Source: Pseudomonadota bacterium
GTDB taxonomy: Bacteria; Desulfobacterota; Syntrophorhabdia; Syntrophorhabdales; Syntrophorhabdaceae
Length of the DNA: 61,434 nucleotides
Assembly: GCA_026388315.1 (NCBI GenBank)
Contig: JAPLKA010000100.1
Location: 1-61,434, forward strand
Direction of reading: 5' to 3'
Shown here: positions 1-7,852 of the stretch, in pieces
Layout: each line of letters opens with the position of its first letter
Position numbering within the stretch: position 1 is the first letter of the stretch
Notes under the pieces: generated by a model
Databases searched by the model: none
Told to the model about the DNA's origin: nothing
The model's input: only the letters and a program-made list of their open reading frames with translations
Translations under genes and position numbers: made by a program

Positions 1-1
1 C

Positions 2-253
2 CTTGCCTATGCGATATCAGTGCACAAATCGCAGGGCAGTGAATACCCTGTTGTCATCATCCCTGTGCTAACCCAGCATTATATGCTTTTGCAGCGGAAC
101 CTTATCTATACGGGCATCACGCGGGGCAAGAAGCTCGTTATTCTCATCGGTACCAAAAAAGCCCTTTCAATCGCGATCAATAACAACAAACCACAGAAAA
201 GATATACCATGCTCAGGGAAAGACTGATGAACAAGTGCAGTGATGAGTTATGA
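2..253 (+). CDS. recD2: RecD2-type helicase, C-terminal fragment
   Basis: Partial gene whose 5' part lies left of the window; the frame is open from base 2. The visible residues carry the UvrD/RecD C-terminal motifs: the [15 protein letters not shown] block (motif V/VI type 'HKSQGSE') and a later '[11 protein letters not shown]' block, the pattern of RecD2/ExoV-alpha superfamily 1 helicases, in which these segments bind ATP and DNA. RecD2 acts as a 5'-3' DNA helicase in repair. The C-terminus is of ordinary length. The stop overlaps the start of a small Cys/His ORF by 11 bp. Family assignment is firm; RecD2 rather than another UvrD_C_2 protein is inference. Confidence 0.85.
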   Translation, partial: LAYAISVHKSQGSEYPVVIIPVLTQHYMLLQRNLIYTGITRGKKLVILIGTKKALSIAINNNKPQKRYTMLRERLMNKCSDEL

Positions 254-413
254 GTTGATAGGCGATCTATATTGTTTTATTCCAATATGCGATCAAGATG
301 ATCCTTATATAGAAGGGGAAACTGTTTATTGCAGCGAACATCGAGGACGGGTTGGGTACCCTGCTGATGAGATGAAGTGTGCCTGCGGCCAGGCCGCGGT
401 TAGGCCAATCTGA
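243..413 (+). CDS. small Cys/His protein (56 aa), hypothetical
   Basis: A 56-codon ORF starts at an ATG inside the last codons of the recD2-type gene (11-bp overlap), an arrangement typical of translational coupling. The product begins [14 protein letters not shown] and ends with a possible metal site: YCSEHRG, then KCACGQ about 14 residues later (Cys, His, Cys, Cys). I do not recognise the family. There is no clear Shine-Dalgarno sequence, so expression would depend on coupling. The frame could be fortuitous; the Cys/His pattern and the tight overlap favour a real gene. Confidence 0.45.
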   Translation: MSYELIGDLYCFIPICDQDDPYIEGETVYCSEHRGRVGYPADEMKCACGQAAVRPI

Positions 414-538
414 TTTGTCCGAAGCCCAGTGGCAAGTTAGAAGATTGAACGGAATCGAATCACTGCAAGGGTAATCCGCCCGGAGTGGAAGCTGAAGAAA
501 TGGTTTCCCATTAAAATCAATTTAATAGCATATTGGAA

Positions 539-2467
539 TTAGTATGCCCTGAAGCCCGGCGTGCTGCTGAATTCTGAAACCAAATTTTCCAGTTTATCCC
601 AGCGATGATAGGCCGCATCCAGCTCCTTTTCAAGGGCTTCCAACCGATCATTGATTGTCCTTAATTTAGCCGCATCGTAGCTTGCATAAAATTCAGAGGA
701 ATTCAGGGTTGCCATGAGGCGCTGTTTTTCTGCCTCCAGAGCTTCTATTGTCTGCGGCAGTGCTTCCAACTCGCGAGTCTCTTTAAAGGATAATTTTTGT
801 TTCTCCTTCGGGCGTTCCCCCCTCTTTTCCTTTTGTTCCTTTGGCGCAGTTGACTTCGGGGGCTCAACCGGTACCTTCCGCTGTCTGAGCCAGTCGTCAT
901 AGCCGCCCACATATTCCTGTAACAGTCCCTCACCCTCAAAGACAATCGTCGAGGTCACCACATTATTGAGAAACTCACGGTCATGACTGACCATCAGGAT
1001 CGTCCCGCTGTATTCAAGCAACCGGTCTTCAAGCAGTTCCAGCGTTTCGGCATCAAGGTCGTTGGTGGGCTCATCCAGGACAAGAACATTGGATGGGATG
1101 ATAAAGAGTTTCGCCAAAAGCAGGCGATTGCGTTCACCACCAGAGAGAGAACTCACAGGCGACATTATCCGCTCAGGCGAAAAGAGAAAGCCCTGAAGGT
1201 AACCTACAACATGCCGCGAGGCGCCGCCCACTATGATCGTGTCGTTGCCTCCGCCAATATTTTCCCTGAGGGTCTTATTTTCGTCGAGCTGTGCACGGAG
1301 CTGATCAAAGTAGGCAATCCCGATCCCGGTACCCAGACGGACCCTTCCCTGCTGGGGCTTGAGATCACCGAGGAGTATCCTGAGAAGGGTGGTCTTGCCG
1401 GAACCGTTAGGTCCGATGATGCCCACCTTGTCGCCGCGGATGATAGTGGTGGAGAAGGCTTCAACAATCTTCTTATCGCCCCAGGCAAAACAGACTTTTT
1501 CGGCATCCACAACCATCCGGCCGCTCCGCTCTGCCTCCTGAATCACAAGTCGTGAAACGCCCGTCTGTTCTTGCCTGCGTGCCCGCTCCTGACGCATCTG
1601 CATCAGTGCCCGAACCCTGCCCTCGTTGCGGGTACGACGGGCCTTGACCCCTTGTCTGATCCAGCTCTCCTCCATGGCCAATTTCTTGTCAAAATCATGC
1701 CGCTGTTTCTCTTCATTTTCCAGCAGGGACTGCCGGCGTTCGAGATAAGTCCTGTAATCGCAGGCGAAGGATACAAGGCGGCCCCGGTCGATTTCAACGA
1801 TACGTGTCGCCAATCGCTGGAGGAACGCCCGGTCATGGGTGACGAACATGAACGTCTTTTCGTACTTCAGCAGGAAATCCTCAAGCCAGAGGATGGTGCT
1901 GACATCAAGATGATTGGTGGGCTCATCCAGCAGCAGGAGGTCCGGATCATTCGCCAGTGCCCTGGCCAGAAAGACCCGGCGTTTCAAGCCCGCAGATAAG
2001 AAGCCGAACCCGGCATTCTCGTCCAGTTCAGTCCTTGCGATCACGGTTTCTACTCGCTGGCGAAAATGCCAGGCACCGGATGTCTCTATCTGGTGCTGAA
2101 CCTGTTCGAGTTTTCTAAGGAGGCCGCCATCGCTGCTCCGGCCTATTTGAAGGGTCAGCTCGTGGTATTTTCTGAGCAGCTCCGCATGTTCCTTACCACC
2201 GGAAGCCACAATGTCATAAACAGTTCCCGTCAGATCGTCGGGTACATCCTGTGGTAGCATGGCGATTCTCACGTTGCCGCTATGAACAATCCTACCTGCA
2301 TCCGGGGTGATTTCGCCTGTCAGCAGTTTCATAAGGGTCGATTTGCCGGAACCGTTCCGTCCCAGCAGGCCGATTCTTTCTCCTGCCTCGATCTGAAGCG
2401 TAACGCAATCCAGCAGGCGCGGTTCGCCGAAGCTTAGCGAAACATCATTGATCCATATCAGTCCCAT
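539..2467 (-). CDS. uup: ABC-F family ATPase, Uup-like
   Basis: Soluble duplicated ABC ATPase of 642 residues, the usual size for Uup. ATPase 1 has Walker A GRNGSGKST (residues 36-44), signature LSAGLKRR and Walker B LLLLDEPTNHLD. ATPase 2 has GPNGSGKTT, signature LSGGERNR and LVLDEPTNDLD. Between them lies the charged ABC-F linker. The C-terminal part of about 90 residues is Lys/Glu-rich and coiled-coil-like, as in the Uup DNA-binding tail. ABC-F proteins act on ribosomes, and Uup also affects transposon excision and branched DNA. There are no membrane segments, so it is not a transporter. The first signature has Ala in place of the usual second Gly. It converges on the recD2-type gene with a 125-bp spacer after the small ORF. 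Confidence 0.9.
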   Translation of the reverse strand: MGLIWINDVSLSFGEPRLLDCVTLQIEAGERIGLLGRNGSGKSTLMKLLTGEITPDAGRIVHSGNVRIAMLPQDVPDDLTGTVYDIVASGGKEHAELLRKYHELTLQIGRSSDGGLLRKLEQVQHQIETSGAWHFRQRVETVIARTELDENAGFGFLSAGLKRRVFLARALANDPDLLLLDEPTNHLDVSTILWLEDFLLKYEKTFMFVTHDRAFLQRLATRIVEIDRGRLVSFACDYRTYLERRQSLLENEEKQRHDFDKKLAMEESWIRQGVKARRTRNEGRVRALMQMRQERARRQEQTGVSRLVIQEAERSGRMVVDAEKVCFAWGDKKIVEAFSTTIIRGDKVGIIGPNGSGKTTLLRILLGDLKPQQGRVRLGTGIGIAYFDQLRAQLDENKTLRENIGGGNDTIIVGGASRHVVGYLQGFLFSPERIMSPVSSLSGGERNRLLLAKLFIIPSNVLVLDEPTNDLDAETLELLEDRLLEYSGTILMVSHDREFLNNVVTSTIVFEGEGLLQEYVGGYDDWLRQRKVPVEPPKSTAPKEQKEKRGERPKEKQKLSFKETRELEALPQTIEALEAEKQRLMATLNSSEFYASYDAAKLRTINDRLEALEKELDAAYHRWDKLENLVSEFSSTPGFRAY

Positions 2468-2475
2468 ATCATCTC

Positions 2476-2600
2476 ATACCAATTCGCCTTCATTCATATA
2501 ACTTTGTTGCCTTCGTCGTCATCTCCTCGACGTACTAAAATGTACGCCTCCGTCGCCTCCTCCTCGTCGCCTCGTTCTATCTTTGAATCCGAATTGGTAT
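2476..2600. repeat. 125-bp palindrome-ended repeat, copy 1
   Basis: The element is bounded by ATACCAATTCG on the left and its exact complement CGAATTGGTAT on the right. The interior is rich in CGTCGTC/CCTCGTCGCC words and contains a TACTAAAATGTA-like core. A related copy lies at 29431-29559 in the opposite orientation, sharing both ends plus internal blocks such as AGAACG and ACAAAGTTA. No ORF is inside. The terminal inverted repeats and small size suggest a MITE- or REP-like element. It sits directly upstream of the uup start, so it may also form part of that leader. Confidence 0.75.
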
Positions 2601-2834
2601 CATGTGTCATAGTATAGCTGACAAAGCCCGGAATTGCCACTCCCGGACTTTGTCAGCTATACAAGTCATGGGGTTTGGACGCCTGAGTGTTCATGGGTGC
2701 ATTACGCGATATGACGACATTTTTGTCGAATAGCACAATGTGATTCGACGATTCTGCATCAAAACAGGTGTTCCCGTAAAGAAGGTTTGCTGAATTAATC
2801 AACTATTACGATTAGATACATATAATTAGCGTTA

Positions 2835-2850
2835 TGGCACGGGTATTGCT
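2835..2850 (+). promoter_or_regulatory. sigma-54 (RpoN) promoter, consensus -24/-12
   Basis: TGGCACG, four bases, then TTGCT matches the RpoN consensus TGGCAYG-N4-TTGCW exactly. The -24 GG (2836-2837) and -12 GC (2848-2849) have the required 12-base phase. Predicted transcription start is near 2861, about 40 bp before the start codon of the small secreted protein, with an AGGTG-type ribosome binding site in between. RpoN promoters need an enhancer-binding activator; none is encoded in the window and no obvious tandem activator site was identified. Confidence 0.75.
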
Positions 2851-2902
2851 CTTATATTTACATGAACAGAGAGAACAATAAGATGAGTCTTGGAGGTGTA
2901 AG

Positions 2903-3328
2903 ATGAAGAAAATCATCGTAATGGTTCTGGTTTTGATGATGGGAAGTATGATTGTGAACCCCTCAGTGGGTTATAGCAATTCTTTTGATCGTGACCGCGG
3001 CTACCGCTACGCCCGGCAACCGGTACGCCCCTATAATAATGTCCGTTATGCAAGATCCCATGATAATAACAATGGCCTGCTTATCGCAGGGGCAGCCCTG
3101 GGCGCCGTTGTACTCGGTGCCGTTATCGTCAGCGCCATGTCGCAGCCGAGATATGCGACGACTCAACAGGTCGTGTACAGTGCTCCTCCTTCCGGATCGA
3201 TTGCCTATGCACAGCCGTCGGGATATGGAATGGATACACCTCCCGGTCAATGGGTCACAGTACAGGGACAATGGGTAAACGGCCAGTGGGTTCCGGCCCA
3301 CAATGCATGGGTGCCCGTTAATCCTTAA
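2903..3328 (+). CDS. small exported Gly/Tyr/Pro-rich protein
   Basis: 141 residues. The N-terminus is a clear Sec signal (MKK followed by a run of Ile/Val/Leu/Met, then small residues near position 24). Residues about 55-75 form a second hydrophobic, Gly/Ala-rich stretch resembling a glycine-zipper segment. The C-terminal third is rich in Gln, Trp and Pro, with repeated QWV units (GQWVTVQGQWVNGQWVP). It is likely periplasmic or outer-membrane associated. I do not recognise a characterised homologue. It stands alone behind a consensus sigma-54 promoter, which suggests environmentally triggered expression. The ribosome binding site is GGAGGTGTAAG ahead of the ATG. Confidence 0.75.
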   Translation: MKKIIVMVLVLMMGSMIVNPSVGYSNSFDRDRGYRYARQPVRPYNNVRYARSHDNNNGLLIAGAALGAVVLGAVIVSAMSQPRYATTQQVVYSAPPSGSIAYAQPSGYGMDTPPGQWVTVQGQWVNGQWVPAHNAWVPVNP

Positions 3329-3369
3329 CGTTAATGGCGGGTTTTTCCGGCCTGTGCCCAGTTTTCATC

Positions 3370-3400
3370 AGTGAATAGTCGTTAGTGAATAGTGAACAGT
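3370..3400. repeat. TAGTGAA heptamer array
   Basis: Three imperfect units of the heptamer GTGAATA/TAGTGAA in a row (GTGAATAGTCGTTAGTGAAT and so on). The same heptamer recurs at 11235-11263, 45841-45905, 60324-60375 and 60465-60565. It looks like a slippage-prone microsatellite family of this genome. Confidence 0.7.
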
Positions 3401-3481
3401 GGAAATCCGTGAAGCGTTAAAAAACAAGATACGGGGAACGAGATACGGTGTTATAGTGAATGGTGAATGAAATCCGATATC

Positions 3482-3521
3482 CGCAATCCGTAAGGTTTAA
3501 TCCTGCCGAAGGCGGGACAAT
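3482..3521 (+). repeat. 40-bp dispersed repeat, copy 1
   Basis: CGCAATCCGTAAGG continues into TTTAATCCTGCCGAAGGC and GGGACAAT. The reverse complement at 60274-60313 differs at one base. The core CCTGCC-GAA-GGCGGG can form a stem-loop. Both copies sit beside TAGTGAA heptamers, so they may be parts of one composite element. Confidence 0.7.
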
Positions 3522-3749
3522 CGCTACCAAATGTGTCATTGCAAGCCCCCTTTTGCTTTTCCAAGAGGAACGTCAAACAATTTACTCCTTTGCGACGGCG
3601 GGTTGGGTGAGACGAAGTCCCGTTTTCATCAATACAATACCATATGCTGTTTTCAAGAATGGTAGAATAAATCAGGCAAATCTCCTGCCCGTTTAAAGGA
3701 AGGCCGGCACATGACTTGCCGCCAGGCATGACCCTGACCACCCTGCAGG

Positions 3750-5597
3750 TTATCCGCCGAACAGGCTTTTTAAGTTAAGCAGAAGCGCTATGTTACCCTC
3801 CACCCTGTACTTCCCGGACATAAAGGCGCTCTGCCCATCCATCTCTCCCCTTGATATGGCAAGCCACACATCTGCCGGTGACTTAATGACCACATCAGGT
3901 CTTTCATGGGGACCTTCCAGGAAGGTGCACTTCCCGTCAGCTATCCTAAGGTGCGCGGTAAATTCTTCAGACCCCGTAATATCAAACTGGTACACCGCGC
4001 TAAGATCTTTACCTGCCTGGCCCTTGAATCCCATGGGCATCATCCTCAGAAGCTCAAGGCAGCTTTTTGCAGATGCCGGACCGGCGACGTGGCCAGGGGA
4101 GACTTCGTCAGGCGCCTCTCTCTCTTTATCTTTATCAACTTCTTCCGTGATGATATTTTTGAGCCATTCCTTTCTCAATGCCGGATCGAATGGCGGTACA
4201 GTAAAACTTTGTCCTGCATAGGCTTCGAAGCCGTCAAGCAAACCCGCCTCCTGCCAGTGCTGATAATCACCGCGCATAAAGTCTTTTTCTCTCGTTACAA
4301 GGTCTCTCATGAAAAGATAGAAAGAGAGCTCTTCTCCGGTAGCCGGGTATTGCCTCTGTTCTTTTATGGCCCTTGCAAGGTCACGACCAAGGTCCGCTGC
4401 CCTTGCCTCCACCAGTTCTTTCCCGAGGAATCCGCCAGGACTTGTTGCAATGGCCACAATCGCCCCTGCTGAAAATGCACCATAGACCCTGAGAACCCCT
4501 TCCAAATATTTGGCCGTTGTACTGTCGCCAAGCCCGGCAGACACGGTAATCGCCAACCCCGGCTTGTAGCTTTTCCGTGGCTTATGACCGAGACTCAGGG
4601 AACGGTCAAAAAAGGTCTTCATCTGTGCGGTGACATGCTTGAAGTAGACCGGTGAAGCCAGGATGATCCCCTGCGCCGTTAACAATTTGTCAACTATCTC
4701 AGCATGATCATCCTGGCGCCAGCACCTCGTTTTTTCCAGGCAGACACCGCAGCCGATACAATACTCGATTCTTTTACCGGACAGAAAAACCTCTTCCACT
4801 GCGATGCCTTCCTGAGACAGGACCGATGCGATCATCTGGATCATCTGGCTTGTATTGCCTATAGCCCCATGGGGTGAACCATTAATGGCCACTACTTTTA
4901 AAGAATCTGTCATATGTTCCTCCTTCCTTGTCGTTTCTTCTGCCCCTATATACGGGGCAGGTTTTTTGATGTTCTCCTTCCCGATCTCATGGACCGGTTC
5001 GATGCCCATTTTACGCTGATAATACAGAGGGTATCTCCTGTTGAGCGGGAGGCCTATCCCCAGCATTATCAGTGCCGGCAGCATCACCTGAAAGACAAGA
5101 CCGGCAAGCAGGCTTGCAGGCATCGAAAACAGCCACGGGACAACCGTAATAAAGGCAGATAAAGCGAATATCCCTGCCCATGCCCAGGTCATATTACGGT
5201 TAATAGTTTTGAAGATGTTCGTCTGCCAGACCGCCTGCGGCGTTGACTTCTTTGCAAAATGTTCAGTAAAGTACCGCCTCATAAACAGGGCCGGAAAGGC
5301 TGTCAGAATAAAGAGAATGGTATAAAGAAGGCCTGTGGGAAAGGCAGCCGCAATATCGGCCAGGTTTTGTGGAAAAACCCAGAAGACAACTGCATTGACA
5401 GTAAAATATACAAAGAATCCTTTGTCGATGGCTGAGAGGCCGTTTTTCTTTCTTCGCAGAAACAGAATAAGGGCCATAAAAATGAGTCCCGAAAGGCTTA
5501 AGGGGCGCACAAACGAGAGACGGAAACCTGTCATGTTTCCTGCCGTGATATAGACCGTAAGGATAATGGCCGGGAAAATTTCCAAAAGTTTCTTCAT
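3750..5597 (-). CDS. membrane / flavodoxin-fold reductase / SCP2 fusion protein
   Basis: 615 residues in one frame with three parts. Residues 1-200 are hydrophobic with about six membrane spans. Residues 233-430 form an NADPH-dependent FMN reductase or flavodoxin-like domain: INGSPHGAIGNTSQM for the phosphate loop, a Cys-rich YCIGCGVCLEKTRC typical of iron-sulfur-flavoprotein relatives, and SPVYFKHVTAQMKTFFDR. Residues 505-615 match an SCP2 sterol-carrier-like lipid-binding domain. The start overlaps the MerR stop by 4 bp. An internal ATG at 4913 (residue 229) has an excellent AAGGAGGAAC ribosome binding site, so a separate soluble reductase-SCP2 product is likely. Substrate unknown; the domain mix suggests redox chemistry on a hydrophobic compound. 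Confidence 0.8.
   Translation of the reverse strand: MKKLLEIFPAIILTVYITAGNMTGFRLSFVRPLSLSGLIFMALILFLRRKKNGLSAIDKGFFVYFTVNAVVFWVFPQNLADIAAAFPTGLLYTILFILTAFPALFMRRYFTEHFAKKSTPQAVWQTNIFKTINRNMTWAWAGIFALSAFITVVPWLFSMPASLLAGLVFQVMLPALIMLGIGLPLNRRYPLYYQRKMGIEPVHEIGKENIKKPAPYIGAEETTRKEEHMTDSLKVVAINGSPHGAIGNTSQMIQMIASVLSQEGIAVEEVFLSGKRIEYCIGCGVCLEKTRCWRQDDHAEIVDKLLTAQGIILASPVYFKHVTAQMKTFFDRSLSLGHKPRKSYKPGLAITVSAGLGDSTTAKYLEGVLRVYGAFSAGAIVAIATSPGGFLGKELVEARAADLGRDLARAIKEQRQYPATGEELSFYLFMRDLVTREKDFMRGDYQHWQEAGLLDGFEAYAGQSFTVPPFDPALRKEWLKNIITEEVDKDKEREAPDEVSPGHVAGPASAKSCLELLRMMPMGFKGQAGKDLSAVYQFDITGSEEFTAHLRIADGKCTFLEGPHERPDVVIKSPADVWLAISRGEMDGQSAFMSGKYRVEGNIALLLNLKSLFGG
4917..4926 (-). promoter_or_regulatory. 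strong internal ribosome binding site
   Basis: Reading leftward, AAGGAGGAAC lies a few bases before the in-frame ATG at 4913-4911, exactly where the reductase domain (MTDSLKVVAINGS) begins. This is the best ribosome binding site in the operon. It implies a second translation start, or that the membrane part and the reductase were once separate genes joined by loss of a stop. Confidence 0.65.
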
Positions 5598-6367
5598 GAG
5601 AGCAATACCTCATCCTTTAAATGGCTGGCCAAGGCGACACGCTGCTGGAAGAACCGTTCAAAAACATAGTTGCGGATCATTCTTGCCGCCTGGACCAGAT
5701 GCCCGGTTAATTCAGCATCCTGAGTCTCGGGCAGATTTCCTGTCAGCCGCTGCCTGAGCCGCATCTCTTTATCGACAACCCCTTTTGCCGTTTCAGCATA
5801 AAAAGCAAGATCGGACGCCTTGATTCCGAGGGCAAAACCCCGGGCATACAATGTGCCGACAGCCACATCCTGCTCGTTAAAAATACCCTTCTCAACAGGC
5901 AGGATAAGGCCGTTGTGCATAAGGTCTTTTACCTGCTCACGGTTCAGGCCTGTAGACGTGCAAAATGCGGCCTCATCAAGAGAAGCGCTACTACCGCTCC
6001 CGAAAATAATCTCATTCAATTCGATGAGGCGATTGACATCCTTTCCCTGATCCCGGGAAGCAAGAATCGTTTTAATCTTGCTCAAAGGAAATGAGTATCT
6101 GTTCTGTAAATCCTTGATGAATCTGATACGTTCAATGCATACCGGATCATAATAGGCCATGTTCCGGCCCTTTCTTATCGGCTCGGGAAGCAATTCCCGG
6201 GCAACATAATGAAGGATGGCAGACTTAGGGAGACCCGTAGCCTCTGCAAGTTCTCTCATGCGAAGGCCCGGGATAGATCGGTCCCCTTTCGTGTATTTTT
6301 TCTTACCCTCTACGGTTGTGATTATCTGTTCTGTATTCTTTTCTCTCAACGTTTCCTTCCTCCGCAC
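5594..6367 (-). CDS. MerR-family transcriptional regulator
   Basis: 257 residues with an N-terminal MerR winged-helix: 'LAEATGLPKSAILHYVAREL' as the recognition region and 'YYDPVCIERIRFIKDLQ' as the wing, at about residues 36-95. A long C-terminal effector/coiled region ends in a helical segment. No clustered cysteines for metal binding are visible, so an organic ligand is more likely than a metal. The open frame begins at a GTG one base after the DUF2141 stop. A TTG at 6349, preceded by GGAGGAAGG, has a much better ribosome binding site and may be the true start. The stop overlaps the fusion gene start by 4 bp. It probably controls its own operon. Confidence 0.85.
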   Translation of the reverse strand: MRRKETLREKNTEQIITTVEGKKKYTKGDRSIPGLRMRELAEATGLPKSAILHYVARELLPEPIRKGRNMAYYDPVCIERIRFIKDLQNRYSFPLSKIKTILASRDQGKDVNRLIELNEIIFGSGSSASLDEAAFCTSTGLNREQVKDLMHNGLILPVEKGIFNEQDVAVGTLYARGFALGIKASDLAFYAETAKGVVDKEMRLRQRLTGNLPETQDAELTGHLVQAARMIRNYVFERFFQQRVALASHLKDEVLLS

Positions 6368-6368
6368 G

Positions 6369-6830
6369 CTATTCTACCGTTATACTGATCGTCATACTCA
6401 TCTTATCCAGGATGAACCTTGCCTTCTCAAAGTCAGGGGGACCGAAAGTGGCCCTTGCGTTATTTGAAAATCCGTATTTTTCTTTAGGAACACCGAACAT
6501 GTTTGTTTCCAGCTTGCCACTGTCGTTTTCATCATGAAAGACCTTTACTGCATAAACACCGAAGGGAAGATCGCCGATTACCCATTCTGCTTTTTTGTTT
6601 TTTATCGGAGCAGCGGTTAACTGCACGGCCTTACCGGTCTTCTTGTTTTTGAAGTCCTCATTTGAGCTGTAAAGGCCGATCCTTGCGGTGCCCCTGTCGT
6701 TACTGAATCCGCCAACCCGAATCGTAAGCATACCGGTCCCGGGCTGTTCCTTCGGGACATCCTGAGCGATTACCAGTCCTGCAAACACCACAGAAATTAA
6801 AGTGAACCATACCATTATAATTGTCTTCAT
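6369..6830 (-). CDS. DUF2141 exported protein
   Basis: 153 residues with a Sec signal peptide (MKTIIMVWFTLISVVFAGLVIAQ region, cleavage near residue 22). The mature part matches DUF2141: 'GTARIGLYSSNEDFKNK', 'DLPFGVYAVKVFHDENDSG' and 'FGVPKEKYGFSNNA'. Members are small periplasmic beta-sandwich proteins of unknown function. It is first in a leftward operon with the MerR regulator and the membrane/flavodoxin/SCP2 fusion, behind a consensus sigma-70 promoter. The domain call is firm; its role is not known. Confidence 0.85.
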   Translation of the reverse strand: MKTIIMVWFTLISVVFAGLVIAQDVPKEQPGTGMLTIRVGGFSNDRGTARIGLYSSNEDFKNKKTGKAVQLTAAPIKNKKAEWVIGDLPFGVYAVKVFHDENDSGKLETNMFGVPKEKYGFSNNARATFGPPDFEKARFILDKMSMTISITVE

Positions 6831-6901
6831 ATAAAACCCCTTATATATTTTTTACACCCTCTTACGCATGGGTTTCCGGACACGACATGCATTGTGCTGC
6901 C

Positions 6902-6930
6902 ATTATAATAAATAATGTATTAAGCGTCAA
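6902..6930 (-). promoter_or_regulatory. sigma-70 promoter for the DUF2141-merR operon
   Basis: On the minus strand, TTGACG (6930-6925), a 17-bp spacer and TATAAT (6907-6902) form a near-perfect promoter about 70 bp before the DUF2141 start. The spacer is the normal 17 bp, not the 19-20 bp typical of promoters that MerR proteins activate by twisting. Regulation by the downstream MerR protein may therefore be repression, or may act elsewhere. Confidence 0.7.
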
Positions 6931-7204
6931 GTGTTACTTTACACAATATAATATTTTTCAGCTTGATTTTTTGCCATTTTTAAAAAGTAGGAAACTGCTT
7001 GATGTTCCTCTGTCGAGATCGTCGGGGTCGGACCAAGCTAAGTTTTATAAGCAGTGTTGAGTTGTCCCTCATCAATCGGGATTAAACCGCATGAGTGTTA
7101 AGTTTTGAGTTGAAAAAACCCGATAATATTCACTTGGGTCGGCGGGGCAAAAAGGTATTTCCCTGAAACTGATCTGGCACGATACAGGCAGAAGTTATAA
7201 CCGA

Positions 7205-7250
7205 AGGCCCGAAGGCCTATCCAAGGAGATTGCAGCAACATTTGCTGCAA
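7205..7250. other. two adjacent stem-loops
   Basis: AGGCC-CGAA-GGCCT (7205-7218) is followed 11 bp later by TTGCAGCAA-CAT-TTGCTGCAA (7230-7250), a perfect 9-bp stem. No T-tract follows, so neither is a standard terminator. They could belong to a structured transcript or a decayed mobile element. Confidence 0.5.
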
Positions 7251-7542
7251 TTGTTGAAATCCATGAAAAGTGAATACGGACGCTGTCTCGCACGTTATTG
7301 CTCTCAAAACTTCCTAAAAGTGGGACAGAGACATCTTGTATTGCTCCCGCCCCCCCGACATATCGATTCTTTCTTGGCAATCCCTTGCGGCCGGTTGTTA
7401 GCCTACATCTTGGGAGCAGGGAGCAAAATAGTTTTTCGGCGTATAAACAGCTTGAGCGACAGGCCGTGGAGATGTGACACTGAATAAGTAACTTGAAAAG
7501 TGATAGCCGGTAATGCAATACTTTATGGAAATATAATGAAGT

Positions 7543-7825
7543 GGTAATGTCAAAAAAGACATGAAAAACTTTTTTTATTTAGCCGCAGACGGACGCAGAC
7601 AAAAGCTGGACAGTATTTTATATCGGCTGCCGACTTGGCACCCGATATACCCCATGCCCTTCGGGCAGAGTGAAAATTTAACATATTCGCCCGTTAGGGC
7701 TGAATATTTGATAGGCGGCAATGTCGCCGGCTATCAAAAAGATTATTCATCAGTATTTGTCCGCTCTCGTCCGCATTTGTCGAGCGCAAGCGGGCGGCAA
7801 AAGAATTATAGAGGTTTTGATAAAA
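7543..7825 (+). repeat. 0.28-kb dispersed repeat, copy 1
   Basis: It runs from GGTAATGTCA to about TTTTGATAAAA and is almost identical to the reverse complement of 18649-18929. Internal landmarks include GCCGCAGACGGACGCAGAC, ATATCGGCTGCCGAC, the hairpin GCCCTTCGGGC and CGAGCGCAAGCGGGCGGC. It carries an open frame of about 92 codons (from ATG 7561) conserved in both copies. Substitutions between the copies often change residues, so it is more likely a non-coding mobile or REP-like element than a gene. It ends just upstream of the GNAT-DUF362 gene. Confidence 0.8.
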
Positions 7826-7852
7826 TAAGGAAGGCATGAAGGAGGCTTTAAA

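Larger units (their letters stand above)
2468..2902. other. intergenic region between uup and the small secreted protein
   Basis: A 435-bp divergent spacer. It holds the palindromic repeat at 2476-2600, a run around 2615-2665 in which 'gctgacaaagcccgga' and its complement recur (a hairpin of roughly 20 bp per arm), and the sigma-54-type promoter at 2835-2850. I see no gene in it. Confidence 0.7.
3329..3749. other. intergenic region with heptamer array and 40-bp repeat
   Basis: A 421-bp convergent spacer. It contains TAGTGAA-type heptamers (about 3370-3400 and again near 3455-3470) and copy 1 of a 40-bp repeat (3482-3521). The open frame over 3460-3696 runs through these repeats and is not treated as a gene. 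Confidence 0.7.
6831..7852. other. 1-kb gene-free region
   Basis: It holds the leftward promoter at 6902-6930, two adjacent stem-loops (7205-7218 and 7230-7250) and, from 7543 to 7825, copy 1 of a 0.28-kb dispersed repeat. Short frames between 7100 and 7520 on both strands look random. I see no gene. Confidence 0.65.

Noticed and set aside
3460-3696. 78-codon ORF
   Set aside because: Its start is formed by the heptamer and 40-bp repeats; no family match.
7561-7839. 92-codon ORF and its match at 18620-18910 as a protein family
   Set aside because: Both frames coincide with the dispersed repeat; differences between copies often change residues and one copy continues into unrelated sequence.
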